From contig JAFCIZ010000001.1 in assembly GCA_017871115.1 (NCBI GenBank), positions 4,817,501 to 4,881,500 on the forward strand: a DNA stretch of 64,000 nucleotides, read 5' to 3'. Positions 10,350-22,095 of the stretch are shown here, in pieces; the first letter of the stretch is position 1; every line of letters begins with the position of its first letter. This DNA is from Cunninghamella blakesleeana. Taxonomy: Eukaryota > Mucoromycota > Mucoromycetes > Mucorales > Cunninghamellaceae. A model generated the notes under the pieces. It had not been told where the DNA came from, searched no databases, and worked only from the letters and a program-made list of their open reading frames with translations. A program made the position numbers and the translations under genes.

Positions 10350-12279
10350 GTCTTAATCCAAAACTGACTATTATAGACCAAAATATTAGCCTGGATGAAA
10401 GAATCACAGCCGGTACTATCATGTCCACTGAAGACAATCAACAGTTATGCTGTATAACTAATATCTATGCTCCGGCAAATCGAGATCAAAGAATTCCTTT
10501 CTATAACAGTATCTTAGATAACCCATAAGTTATAGCCCCTCCTTTACCGAACAAGCATATGATTCTTGGTGATTTCAATATACATATATATGGCCATCGT
10601 CATTATACCTATTGTGATCATCAGCCATGGATACAGCACCTACTAACTAATTACATAGATGCATTTAGTGCCAATAACAATAGCTCTAATCGTATGTACA
10701 AACCTCTGTCAACTTTTAAAAGAGGTCGTACTAGATCCACTATTGATTATATCTTTATCTCTAGTAATTTAAAAGAGGACTTGATAAACACTCTACTGGC
10801 TTACTTACCTTCTGAATGGACTGACCATCACTTACTAACTATGTCATTACATACTAGTGATTCAATGCAAATGGGACCAGGTACTTGGAGATTTAATCCA
10901 CAATTACTCCATGACAATGAATTTTACCCTATCCTGTCAGAGGTACTTCATAATCTGATAGATAATATTGACCTACAGACCATCAATAGGCAATTATTAT
11001 GGGATAAGATTAAAGTAAAAGTAAAGATATGTACCACACTTTATAGCTCTGAAAAGAACAAAAAGTATAAAACTGATCTTGAACGATTACAAGAAGCCAG
11101 ACAAAATGTTTCATCTACGGAAGAAATTGAAAAGATAGAACATCAACTTGATGGTTTATATAAAGTCAAGACTCAACAGCTGATAATTAGATCCAATACT
11201 ATGTGGTCAGATAAAGGTGGAAAAAATAATAAATATTTTTTTAATACCTTGAAAACTAGAACCAAACGGATGACCCTAACAGCCATTCAAAATCCAGTAA
11301 GTCATCTGATCCATACTGATATAAGGGATATTATTAAGGAAACTAGAAGCTATTACAAGGAATTGTATAGCACTCAGGATGTTGATATTGCTGCTATTAA
11401 TGTCCTAACTAATAGTATACCTGATAATAATAAACTATCTTCTCAAGATCAAAATCTTCTAACTGCTGTTATCCTACAAGAGGATGTATTAAACATAATC
11501 AAACACAGTCCTATTCACAAGAGTCCAGGTTTGGATGGTCTAGGTTTTGAGTTTTATAAACTCATCCTAGGTATGCATCCCAAATTATTGGAACTTCTTA
11601 CCTTGATTATGAATGATGCTTTAAATGGATTACAACCTACTTCTTGGAGAGAAACCAAGATGGTGCTACTATATAAGAAAGGTGATCGTACCCTCTTACA
11701 AAATTGGCGTCCGCTGTCTCTAATAAACTGTGATGCTAAAATATTTACAAAGATTATAGCAAATAGATTAAACTGTTGTCTTCCAAAAATTATCAACCCA
11801 TATCAAACTGGTTTCATGCCACACCGTTTGATATCTGATAATGGCTGGATTACACAAACTCTGATGCAACACACTGTAAATACAAATCCTGAAGATACTT
11901 CCATAGGTTTACTCTTAGATCAAGAGAAAGCATACGACAGGATTCATCCATTATATCTACAAAAAGTATTAGAGTGCTTCCATTTCCCATCCTCTCTGAT
12001 AAACTGTTTACTTGACCTTTTCTTTAATACAAAGATATGTTTGTCTGTAAATGGTTGGTTGGCTGCTCCTATAGATCAGAAACGTGGATTACGTCAAGGT
12101 GATCCAATTTCACCTTTACTTTTCAATATTGCCTTTGAACCTTTATTACGTACCATATTGAATGAAAGTAATATTTATGGAGTACCTATACTTGATCAAA
12201 AGGTGGAAACAGTTGAAAACAAACAATATCCAGTTACCATCAAATTGCTAGCCTATGCTGATGATCTTTTAGTATTCGT

Positions 12280-12576
12280 TGATCTGAGAATGAAATAATT
12301 CTTATTCACTATTTTATCAATTTGTCCATAGCGATTTATTATAACTCTCATTATTTTTTTGGTTCATAACTTTAATGATGTTTTGTGTATCTTAAAAAAA
12401 TGTATAAATTCAATTTTAATTCCAATTCAATAAAGACCAGGCTTTTTCTTGTTTCAAAAACTTTTGTCATAACTTTTATTTTAATCTGATATTATCGCTA
12501 AACTACATATCCTAATTTATTTGAACTCTAATCCTCTTATCTGACTTTAATTTTATTATTTTTTTGCTATAAATCA
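12280..12576. mobile_element. LTR-like insertion, family 2, copy 1
   Basis: A 297-bp insertion that begins TGATCTGAG and ends ATAAATCA. It is flanked by TCGT(T) on both sides, with a single TCGTT at the matching site of copy B near 3165. A related 276-bp copy lies at 20716-20991. Its TG...CA ends and 4-5-bp duplication suggest a solo LTR. An AATAAAG lies near 12430. No ORF is present. The boundary base is ambiguous because the flanking T can belong to either side. Confidence 0.8.
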
Positions 12577-14369
12577 TCGTTAGGGATTTGAAAGAGTGGT
12601 ACTATCTTAAAGGTATCTTAAAGTTGTATGGTGAAGCCAGTAATGCCAAATTTAACTTTCAAAAGACTATTATGTTTTGAGTAACAGGTGAAAGTCATAA
12701 TGTCTGGAAAGAAATAGCCAAGACAGACCATATATCATGGCATGACAAGGAAAACCCAACAGCCATCACTTACCTAGGTTATCCAGTTTACTCTAGCAAA
12801 GAGCAGCTTAACACCTTTTTATGGTCGGTTAAAAATAAACTTACTAATCATATTAATGTGCTGAAGCAAAGATCATTATCAATTAGGGGTAGATCTGTAG
12901 TGACAAATTCGTTGATTCTTTCTCGACTATGGCATATCCTACGCGTTACAATAGTCCCTGAAAAATGGTTGGCATCAATTCGAAGAAAAGTATATGAATA
13001 CGTTGTGCCTTTCTTTCCAAAACCGTCATACCACTTTCTCAGCACTCCAAAGAATCAAGGTGGAATTAATCTAATTGATATAAATCATCAGTTCAAAGCT
13101 CTTCATATGGTATATATCAATAAGATGATCACCTCAAATGTCACCAACTTTTTATTTAATGTATTTCAACAATTAATCACCTATTACACTAATCAGTGTT
13201 CTGTCATTCCGATTCTTGTTGATCCACATTATTATAATAAAAAATTCAAAAAGTTGCCACATATGAAACATATGATAAAAATGTTAGTATCCTTACCTCC
13301 ACTAGAAGTAACATCAAATTGGCTTATGAGTGCAATCAAATACTTACCTCTTAGGAAAGCATTAGTATTAAATGAATTACCTAGAATATCTAAACCTATT
13401 TTAGATATTAAAAGGTTGATACCAGCTAATTGGTTTGCAAAAGATATGATGGATACATCTCCTGAAAATAGTCGTAGCCGAATAAAATATGAAGCTATAC
13501 TATTTTCTCTATTTTCTGACCAACTAGGAATTCATCCTCTTCTTAAAAACATGTTCTTTCAAAACAATAGAGCGAGTCGTGATATTCCTGTTTCTACTGT
13601 TCTGGAAGAATGGAAGTTTTCTTTGTCCTCCTCATCCTACACAATAATGGTACATAAAGCTTCTCCGAGTTCCTTGCGTAGATTTTGGTTCTCTCAAGAT
13701 TCTCCCATTTATCCTGTCAAACATCCACCTCTGGTGCAAATTCCAGGTGCATTTTTGTCGAAGGCTGACTGGTCCAATTTTTGGCAACTAGATATTCCCC
13801 ATAAAGCCATAGAAATATGGTGGAGAATATTGATCCACAAGTTACCAACAAATTGTAGACTACATCAAATGATACCAACCAAGTTTCAGACTCCTCTTTG
13901 TTCCTTCTGTCCTGATTTTGAAGATGATCAACATTTTATTCTTCACTGTAAAAAGAAAAAGGAATTTTGGAAAGCTTTCCTTTATTCCAAAAATATACCA
14001 CAGGAGAAGTTTAATAATATTTGGTCATCAATAACGTTTAATCGTATTAATAAGGTCAACAACAATACTTTGGTACTAATAGGACATGTTTTACTGATAC
14101 TTTGGCAACAACACTGGTATCATTTCTTTGAAGAAACAACTTGGAGGACAGACTTTGCTTTAGCAAGATGGAAAGTCTTCCACAACTATAATGATATTAA
14201 CTTAGTTTGGCAGTAATGTACAATCTATGTTTAATTATCTTTTGTACATGTAAATAGCTGATTGAAGAATAATTTGAAAAAGAAAAAGAATTATGTAAAA
14301 TTGTCAAAAGAACTTGGAAAAGAAAAGATAAAAGAAAAAAAAGGAAAACATAGCTAGTTTTTTTTGTTT

Positions 14370-15128
14370 TGAACTTTAATAACATATCCATGTCCACATG
14401 TTTATCGTTACCGCTACTTTTTATGTTTGATAAACTTCCTAAAGATTACTGGTTATTGAATAAAGCATATAAAATTTTACCTACCAATTTTTTCTTTAAA
14501 TACGATCAAAACACCGCGTGTCTTCGTATAAAAGTACATACTGAATATGATCGCCTCCCAAAACTATGTAAACGCTTATATTGTGATATTTTCAATAAGA
14601 AAATTCCTTTTAAACCTTTTGTAGATAGTTTAATCGCTGATGCGAATATTCCTTATGTTGCTATTGAATATACACCTCTTTATCAACAATGGCTAAAACA
14701 AAATAATTCATTAGATATAACTTCTATAGAATACAGAGCCTCCTATTACAAAACAAAAGATAATTCACCTTCGTTTAAACCGAACGTTATTAAAAAATTA
14801 TGGCACGCCCCTTTACCTCCTAACGCAACAACGATCTGGTACAAAATCATCACTAAAAAGATTCCTACTGGTTTGGCTATGAACAGAATCAACCCTCTAG
14901 CTCTTCCCCTATGTATATTATGTCATGAACCTAAAGATACAGCCCATTTTTTCTTCACCACTGGAGTTTATAATTCGCCTAATAAAGAAAATACAACAAG
15001 CATTACACAGTAATGCAGTGTTCTAAACACAAAATAAAAACATAACGCTTTCTGGAAAGCTGTAATCAATTCTGGTATTTTTGGTCCGAGAACGCAACCT
15101 TTTCAGCTGGATATATTCTGAATTGAGG
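14370..15128 (+). pseudogene. Relic of a second LINE family (ORF2 C-terminus)
   Basis: The open frame 14369-15013 encodes a zf-RVT-like end: a WYKII..KIPTG stretch followed by C-x2-C and H residues (C-I-L-C...AHFFF). This parallels WWRILIHKLPT and C-S-F-C...HFILHC of the young LINE but is clearly a different family. The homologous frame continues after the hairpin repeat (14963-15022) with NAFWKAVINSG (15044 on) to a stop near 15120. The relic therefore carries an insertion of roughly 80 bp and has no N-terminus. It begins right where LINE A ends, so LINE A probably inserted into it. Confidence 0.7.
14963..15022 (+). repeat. Short hairpin repeat, copy 2
   Basis: This partner of 1280-1338 lies inside the old LINE relic and splits its frame. 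It contains the perfect gcattac/gtaatgc stem and is followed by an A-rich stretch (15023-15045). Confidence 0.6.
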
Positions 15129-15143
15129 AATTCTCTTTTAATT

Positions 15144-15294
15144 TTTTTTTTTTTTTTTTTTTTTTCAAAAATAAAGATCTTCAATCAGCTATATTAAATG
15201 TACAAAAGATAATTAAACATAGATTGTACATTATTGTCAATCTAAGTTAATATCATTATAGTTGTGGAAGACCTTCCATCTTGCCAGAGCAAAA
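15144..15294 (-). mobile_element. 5'-truncated LINE tail with poly(A) and 15-bp target duplications
   Basis: On the minus strand this is the last 50 or so bases of ORF2 plus the 3' UTR of the young LINE family, ending in about 24 A (T run 15142-15165). AATTCTCTTTTAATT is present at both 15129-15143 and 15295-15309. A truncated 5' end, a poly(A) tail and a 15-bp duplication are the hallmarks of target-primed reverse transcription. This copy also fixes the true 3' end of the family near TTTTTG(A)n. Confidence 0.93.
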
Positions 15295-15309
15295 AATTCT
15301 CTTTTAATT

Positions 15310-15632
15310 AAATATAAAAAAAGAGGAATTTGTACAAAAAAAACAATGAGGAATTTTATAAACTTTGTGTAACGTGTATTACATGACTGTTTTACAATTT
15401 TATGTTACTGCCTTTTTGCTCAATTGTCTGAAGTGACTATTATTGTGATGCGATCGAGAAATTCTAAGTTTAAATTGCCCACTTCATACGTTCATTCTTT
15501 AAACATTATATTTAAAATAGATGGTATAGTAATGCAAATATTGACCTTGGAACTTCTTATATACTATTAGTATTTTTTCTATAAAATTTATTTAATTATT
15601 TTTTTATTATATATTTAAATATACAGATAATA
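15310..15632. other. Intergenic, upstream of EMC1
   Basis: 323 bp of AT-rich sequence with no ORF and no recognised repeat. It would hold the EMC1 promoter. Confidence 0.6.
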
Positions 15633-18600
15633 ATGAGGCACATTTGTTTTACATTTGTGGTATTATTGTTATCCTGTTATAGCTCCTTAACGCTAGCAAT
15701 TTATGAATCCCAGGCTGGCGTTTTTGATTGGTAAATATGTTTATAATGAATTTATTCAAATGAAAGACTTTTCAAACTCCAATTTTATTAAGATAAGTAT
15801 ATTTATTTTTTTGTATTACAGGCATCATAGTTGGATAGGTAAACCACAATGGGTTAGTAGATATAGTCAAGGTTCTTCTCATCATGTCATCGTTTCCACT
15901 GAACGCAATGTATTGGCTTCCTTAAACTCCATGACTGGTGCAATAGGTATACTTATATATTTTGTTTTAGATTAATAATTTTATTTTCTTGCTCACTATT
16001 TCATTTTTTTTATCATTTAGAATGGAGACAATTATTGGATACAACAATTCACAATCCTTATCTAACGGATAATGGTAATTCATTATTATTATTTTTGCTA
16101 TTTTTAAAATATACTTTTCTCATTTTTTTTTTCCTACTGTGTTTTATAGGTTTACTCACTGTTTCAAAATCAAAATCTACTATTCAATTTTGGGATGTAG
16201 CAAATGGCAAATTAAAATGGGAACATATTTTGGACGATGTCAATAACAAAATAGTAGATGGAGACAAGGATATCATAATCACTCAAAAGTCTGTTTTTAA
16301 ACTTAATATTGATAATGGTGATATTTTATGGCAAATTAACCGACCTAGCTTTGTTGAGAGTTTATGGTAAAGAAAGAAAGATGCTTTTTTTAAAAAAAAA
16401 TACTAAAAAGCGGTTTTCATTCATAGGGTATATTTGCATGATGTAAATGATTATGGCACTGCTTTTCTAGTTGAACAGCTGCACGAAAACAACAAACTAT
16501 CAATTCAAATTAGTAGTATTGATAAATTAAATAAAAAAATATCTCAAGTTTCTACCTTTTCTGGGCATATTAAACAACCCATAGTCCATGGTAATTATTT
16601 ATTATGGATTGACAAACATGATAAAACATTAAAATGGAGTGAAATTGGGTCAAAAAAAGTACAATCCTACTCTCTCAAGGTAATTTTTAAGAGAAAAAAA
16701 ATGTAGTTGACCATATAACTTATTTTATTATATTTTAAAAATTAGACACTTAGTACATTAATACCTTCATTTGCTAATGCGGCCTTGGAAAATAGCGAAT
16801 TAGTTACTTTAAAGAAAGTTTCTAAAAGTGATGACGCCTTTTTTATTTGTGCTCCTATTACTGATACGTATGGTGATATTATATCTCAATCTATTGCAGC
16901 ATTATTTATATTTGACAATGGCAAATCAATTGAAGTTGTAGATGACTTAGGAACCTCTGAAGTAAAATAATTATTCAAAAATATCTATTAAAATCTAACT
17001 ATAATTCGATTTATTTACCTTTTTTTTTATAAAATTATAGACTCACTTTGGTTCTATTTCTAAAATTAATGACAATATATATCGTTTCAGTGCTCAATCC
17101 TCTCAATCTACTGATACATTAGTCCAATTATTTAAAAGCAATAAACACATATCTCACAACAACTATAGTAACAAAATAGCATTAGACACAACACTATCTG
17201 GTAATATTGATACTTCAACGTTTATTGGTGATGATTTGGTATTTATATCAACTGATAGTGGATCCATTTATATGTACAACATAGAGTCGTCAGTATTAAT
17301 TTGGTCACGTGAAGAAGCTCTAGCACATACAACGGCTGTTGAAATTATTGATTTACCTGAAAAACAAATGTGGGATCAAGTTGATCAATCTTCATTTACT
17401 TCTCCTTTTTCAAAATATTTACAACGCCTTAGCAACCATATTGTTGCATTACAACAATTGCCAAATTGGTTGATTCATCATTTTATTGAAATGGGCAAAT
17501 CGATCTCTTCAACAAAAGCTCCAAGCGCTACCAAAGAATCACATATACAGTCTCAAGCTTGCTGGAGCAATGATTACAATAACAATAATGCTTCAAATGC
17601 ACTACACCGCGATTCTTTTGGCATGCGTAAAATAATAATTTCCGTTACTTCCACGGGTAAGATTATTGCCCAGGATTCTAGTAACCATGGTAAAATCCTT
17701 TGGACTAGATATATGGATGGTGTGACATTTAACCAGCTATTTATTGTACGTGCTTCAGCTATTGAGTTGCCACCTTTAATTGTTGCTGTTGGTATTGGTG
17801 AATCAACTACGTATTTATATAGACTTAATGGTCTTACAGGTGCAGATTATCACACAAATAACAGCAATATTGCAGATTACTTCGAACCGGTCTTAATAAC
17901 AGATATTTCATTTACCAAAGTTATGATGTTACCTATTGAAGAGCCAGATGAACATACTCATATAATAGCATTATACGATGATGTTGCAACACGCGTTTAT
18001 ATTTATCCCGATACATTAAATTCAAGATCAGTCGCAGCTTCTTTTTGGCAACACTTCTATTTTCAATCAACGTTGAAGAAAGAAATAATTGATAATAAGA
18101 TTGTGACAGTATTGAATGGGTATAAAGTCAAAGAAGGATATCGCGGTAGTTTAACAGCATTTCCCATTTGGAGTTTACAACTTCCAGTAGATGAACAAAT
18201 TATTGCTGTAAATGAATATCACCATTCTAATATGAATGAATACGGCAATGCGAAATTATCTGCATCTTTGGGTCGCGTATTAGGCAACCGAAATGTATAT
18301 TACAAATATCTGAATCCAAATATTATGGCATTTATTACAGGCAATACTCAAAGCCAGACATTGAAGATTCGTATTATCGATACCATTAAAGGAAGTATTT
18401 TATATGAAGCAGTCCATCACCAAGTAACATCATTTGGTCAAACACATCTCATACAAGTAGAAAACTGGATTGTTTATCATTTTTGGAGTAACGAAGGAAA
18501 AAATACTGGACATCAAGTTGTAGTTCTAGAATTGTATGAAGGTGAATTGGAAAATCAAAGAATAGTGAGGTAAGATCTTCTATTTATAAGATTGCGAATT

Positions 18601-19260
18601 AGAATTGAAAAGGCTAACATACTTATTATTTTTCTAATCGCTATAGTACCAATTTTTCCTCTTTTGATTTGATCAAACCTTCTATTCAATCTAATGCGTA
18701 TACTTTTCCATTTAATATTGAAGCTATGGGTGTTACAGTAACAAAAAATGGTGTTTCAACACGTGATATTTTATGTAAATATGACTACTATATATATCAA
18801 AATTTATTAGTACAATTTAATTTTATTAATGTAAAATTTATTAAATAATATAGTTGCTTTATCTTCTCATCAAATATTTGGAGTAAACAAGCGATTTTTA
18901 GACCCTCGACGCCCTATTCTTAACAATGGCCAAAAGCCTAGTAAAAATGAACAAGAAGAACAGCTAATACCATATGGTCCAATTCCCGATGAAAGAAAAT
19001 GGTTTTTAAGTTATGATTTGGAAATTTTGGGTATCAAACATCTAATTTCATACCCTGCTTTGCTAGAATCAACTTCTCTAGTTTATGCTTATGGTTTAGA
19101 TACATTTTTTACATATGATTCACCCAGCCGACAATTTGATGTACTCTCTGAAGATTTTTCTAAATCACAACTTTTATTAACAATTTCGGCTTTAGTAATT
19201 GGTATAATTATAAGTGGTCCAATAGTTAAAAAAAAGCAAGTAAGCGCTTTATGGAAATAG
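15633..19260 (+). CDS. EMC1: ER membrane protein complex subunit 1
   Basis: Nine exons: 15633-15730, 15822-15946, 16021-16074, 16150-16366, 16427-16679, 16746-16961, 17041-18569, 18647-18774 and 18854-19260, giving 1008 residues (the family is about 1000). Residues 1-22 are a signal peptide. The lumenal part is a PQQ-type beta-propeller region. The C-terminal DUF1620-like domain includes a LDPRRP motif and is followed by one transmembrane helix (LLLTISALVIGIIIS) and a short basic tail. EMC1 is the large lumenal subunit of the EMC insertase for multipass and tail-anchored membrane proteins in the ER. Every join keeps frame and restores conserved residues. It is convergent with the SRR1-like gene, 183 bp apart. 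Confidence 0.93.
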
Positions 19261-19443
19261 TTAATTATTTTGTAAACTTAATATTTAAAATACGGATAAT
19301 TTAATTGTGTTTTAATTTAAGGGGATATATTTTTAATACCAATCTTTTATTATTAACCGTGAATATGAAAACATGAAAACGGCGCATAAGTAATAAATAT
19401 TTAATGTTTGAATAACAATATTTCTAATATCACAGCGTATTGG

Positions 19444-20574
19444 TCATTTATTATCATCGCTATCTTGCCAAAATGGAACATTTTCCCAAAAAGAATCGTT
19501 TTTATCTTTTGGAATGCTATTTTCAGGGAAGTACTGAATAGATGTATTATTAAACACATTATTGATTTCGAATAATTCTGAAGGGAACATATAGCTTTTT
19601 ACAATCGTACTTGCGGGGATTAAATAAGGGCATTCTTTTCTCAGGTCTCGTTCTAACTGACTTTTCATGCGTAAACTTAGTCAATGAGTTTATTTTTATA
19701 ATTATTCTATGCCAAATACATATATCATTACCTTCCAACGTAACAATCTTCGAAATCATTACCAATTAATATAATGTTTCTTAAGTTATCATATGACCAA
19801 TTTACGCTTATTGTGTTATTATATAATTGCTTTGCACAATGAGGCATATAAAAAAGAGTAGGCTTGTAGACAGTCCGTTTACAATTCTAAGAAAGACAGA
19901 ATAATTGAGTGATTTATGCATATATATGTATATGTGATAGTTGTCCTTTTTTTATTACTTCATTAATGGAAATCACATCTATCCCATAATATTGGCACAC
20001 TTCTTTATCAAGACAGGTCATTACTGGATCAAAAATAGATACTGAGCCTTTGATCTAAAATCGGTACAAGTTAGTAAATTGTTGTTATAAATTGAAAATC
20101 ATATTATCCTATATTATGTAATATAGTTAATTTTTACATCAAGCATGTCTCTAATTATTAGAGCAAGGATGAATTGATACTTAGCCGCTATTGAATCTTG
20201 TATAGAGCCAATCCCATAACAAACCATATCATAGGGTTGCAGCGGTAATAAATATTCTTCGAGCAAAAGTATTACTCTACTGTAAAAATCAGATTCAAGA
20301 AGCTTCCCTCTATCGAAATAAAAAAGTCAATAAAAAATATTTTGATATATAGTATACTCTTTTATCCACTATACTTATAAATATCGAGATGCTTAACCAT
20401 ATCACTGACAGTCCAAGTACTTGAATCTACAAATTTATACATATTTTGGTGATTTTTCTTTTTTTTCTTTTTATTATTACTAGTCGAATACCGAAATTTA
20501 GATTGCACTTTAATAAATCCATCACTATCTTTGGCTGAATTTCCACTTTTTTTACTATCTTCCACTTCACCCAT
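19444..20574 (-). CDS. SRR1-like domain protein
   Basis: Five exons on the minus strand: 20574-20375, 20309-20138, 20054-19959, 19886-19732 and 19675-19444, giving 284 residues. The SRR1 core shows CYGIGSIQDS..AKYQ, then SIFDPVMTCLDKEV, then PTLFYMPHC and LIGNDF, in the family order. A Lys-rich, low-complexity patch lies near residues 30-45. SRR1 proteins are linked to circadian and cell-cycle regulation in plants and to haem-related regulation in yeast (Ber1); the biochemical role is not settled. The first exon alone reads into an early stop, so the first intron (GTATAG donor) is needed. Confidence 0.88.
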
Positions 20575-20715
20575 TTTTAATTTATATTTCTCAATTGCTT
20601 TCTAAGTTTTTAGCTGAATAACAAAGAAAAATTTTTTTGAATTGTTTATATAATCTATTTTTTAATTCAAACAAAAAAAATTAGAGCTACCGCTACTCTA
20701 TAATATAATATAAAC

Positions 20716-20991
20716 TAATCTGAGAATGAAATAATTCTTAATCGCTACTTTATCAATTTGCCTGTAGTGATTTATTATAATTTTCATTATTTTTTTTGAT
20801 TAATAACTTTAATAATATTTTGTGTATCTTAATTCCAATTCAATAAAGATCAAGCTTTTTCTCGTTTTTAAAACTTTGGTCATAATTTTTATTTTAATCT
20901 TGTTTTATTTCTAAACTACATATTCCTATTTATTTGAATTTTAGCCCTCTTATCTGACTTTAATTCATTTATTTTTTTTTGCTATAAATCA
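20716..20991. mobile_element. LTR-like insertion, family 2, copy 2
   Basis: A 276-bp relative of 12280-12576: both share TGAGAATGAAATAATTCTTA near the start, TTTATTATAA, CAATTCAATAAAG, and GCTATAAATCA at the end. The flanks AAAC (20712-20715) and AAAC (20992-20995) suggest a 4-bp target duplication. It lies in the intergenic space upstream of the SRR1-like gene. Confidence 0.75.
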
Positions 20992-21119
20992 AAACAAAAG
21001 GATTCTATGAGCGGCCATATCTTTAATCCAATTATCTTACTGTATTACCCATTTTTACCCATTTTTTTGTATTAAAATGATAGCTATTTATTTAGAAGGA
21101 TATTATCTTCATATTAAAA

Positions 21120-21890
21120 AATTATGAATAATATCTCCAATAAATTTTATTTTTTTTTCTGTCAAATAATTTTTTTTCTCTTCTGCCTTTACTTTTTCTT
21201 TTTTAATTTTATATTGAAATAACTGTAGACAGCTATTTAATGGCTGGCCATCTATATACATATTACCCAACTAGTAGTATAATCTAATTAATCCATTGGT
21301 ATAGGCAATTGCTCTAAAATCTTTTCATCAATTTTCTTTGCATCTGGAATTTGGTAACTCCAGCACATTAATATTTCGCCATAATATCCAATCTATTGTT
21401 ATATGCCTATATCTATCATGACCAAGGCCTAGGAGCAGAATGATAATTTGTTTGAACAAGAAACCATGAAATGATATTGATTTTAATGTTGCTTTAGATT
21501 TGACATTTGTTTGAATTGTGCTCATTTATGCTCCATAAATGATTCTTTCGATAACGTATTCTATTCATGATTATACCCCATCATATTTCTTTAGTCTTGA
21601 GTCTAGTATTACTTAGTCAAAACTTTCACGGCATTTTCCATGTATACGAATATTTAGATGATGGGTATAAGATATTTAGTATTCTTTTTGTCTTGTTCTT
21701 GCCACCCTGTATTCGTTCTGATAATCAATTATTTCATCTTTTTACTCACCAATGTCTTTGCGACTTTGGCTCTATAGCTTTCATAAGTACGATATGCAAT
21801 AGTATTAAGGACATTTTGCGATTAAAAAAATTAACTTATAGTTCTATCCTAAGAGCAATCTCTCAGCTTTTTTATTTAAAAAAGATATAG
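21120..21890 (-). pseudogene. Old LINE relic 1 (ORF2 C-terminus and tail)
   Basis: Read on the minus strand this decayed frame encodes IIMNRIRY, ITIDWILWRNINVLELPNS, LQLFQYKIKK and KVKAEEKK in order. All are shared with the relic at 45640-47130. Several in-frame TGA/TAG codons sit where Trp is expected. The 3' part also shares AGACAGCTATTTAA with the 3' UTR of the young LINE B. It belongs to a third, older LINE lineage and is not functional. The small plus-strand ORF at 21567-21890 is its antisense shadow. Confidence 0.7.
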
Positions 21891-22095
21891 ATATAAACAA
21901 GAATAAAAAGAATAATCATTTTATTAAGCATAAATTCAAAATTTTATTATAAAAGAGGTAAGGGTAAAATTGATTAAATCTCTTTTTAAAAAAAAGTTTC
22001 ACAATATTTTTTTAAAAAATTCCTGGTGCAGCCGTGGTTCGTTTCTTTCTTTTTTTTTGTAAAATTTTTATTATTAAAAAAACAACATACCGTTA

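Larger units (their letters stand above)
9687..14216 (+). pseudogene. LINE ORF2, copy A, disrupted
   Basis: The frame starts at ATG 9687 with the APE endonuclease and is cut at 9937-9941 by a solo LTR. It resumes at 10355, meets TAA at 10526-10528 (CAA in copy B), and continues through the reverse transcriptase (YADD near 12255) to a second insertion at 12280. It resumes after 12581, meets TGA at 12678-12680 (TCA in copy B), and is then open to 14216. The end differs from copy B by two extra residues before the stop. At least four independent lesions make it non-functional. Its layout otherwise equals the 1270-codon ORF2 of copy B. Confidence 0.9.
7879..14370 (+). mobile_element. LINE copy A, interrupted by two LTR-like insertions
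   Basis: The order is 5' monomers, 5' UTR, ORF1 (8095-9588), an AT-rich spacer with 46 A, ORF2 (9687-14216), and a 3' UTR ending near 14370 in an A-rich stretch and a shared AGCTAG. It has the same family and gene order as copy B but the opposite orientation. ORF2 is broken by a solo LTR (9942-10349), TAA at 10526-10528, an LTR-like insertion (12280-12576) and TGA at 12678-12680. The uninterrupted sequence of copy B gives the empty site for both insertions. Confidence 0.9.

Noticed and set aside
20362..20574. Stand-alone 70-residue protein
   Set aside because: It is exon 1 of the SRR1-like gene read into its intron; splicing at GTATAG restores the family motif.
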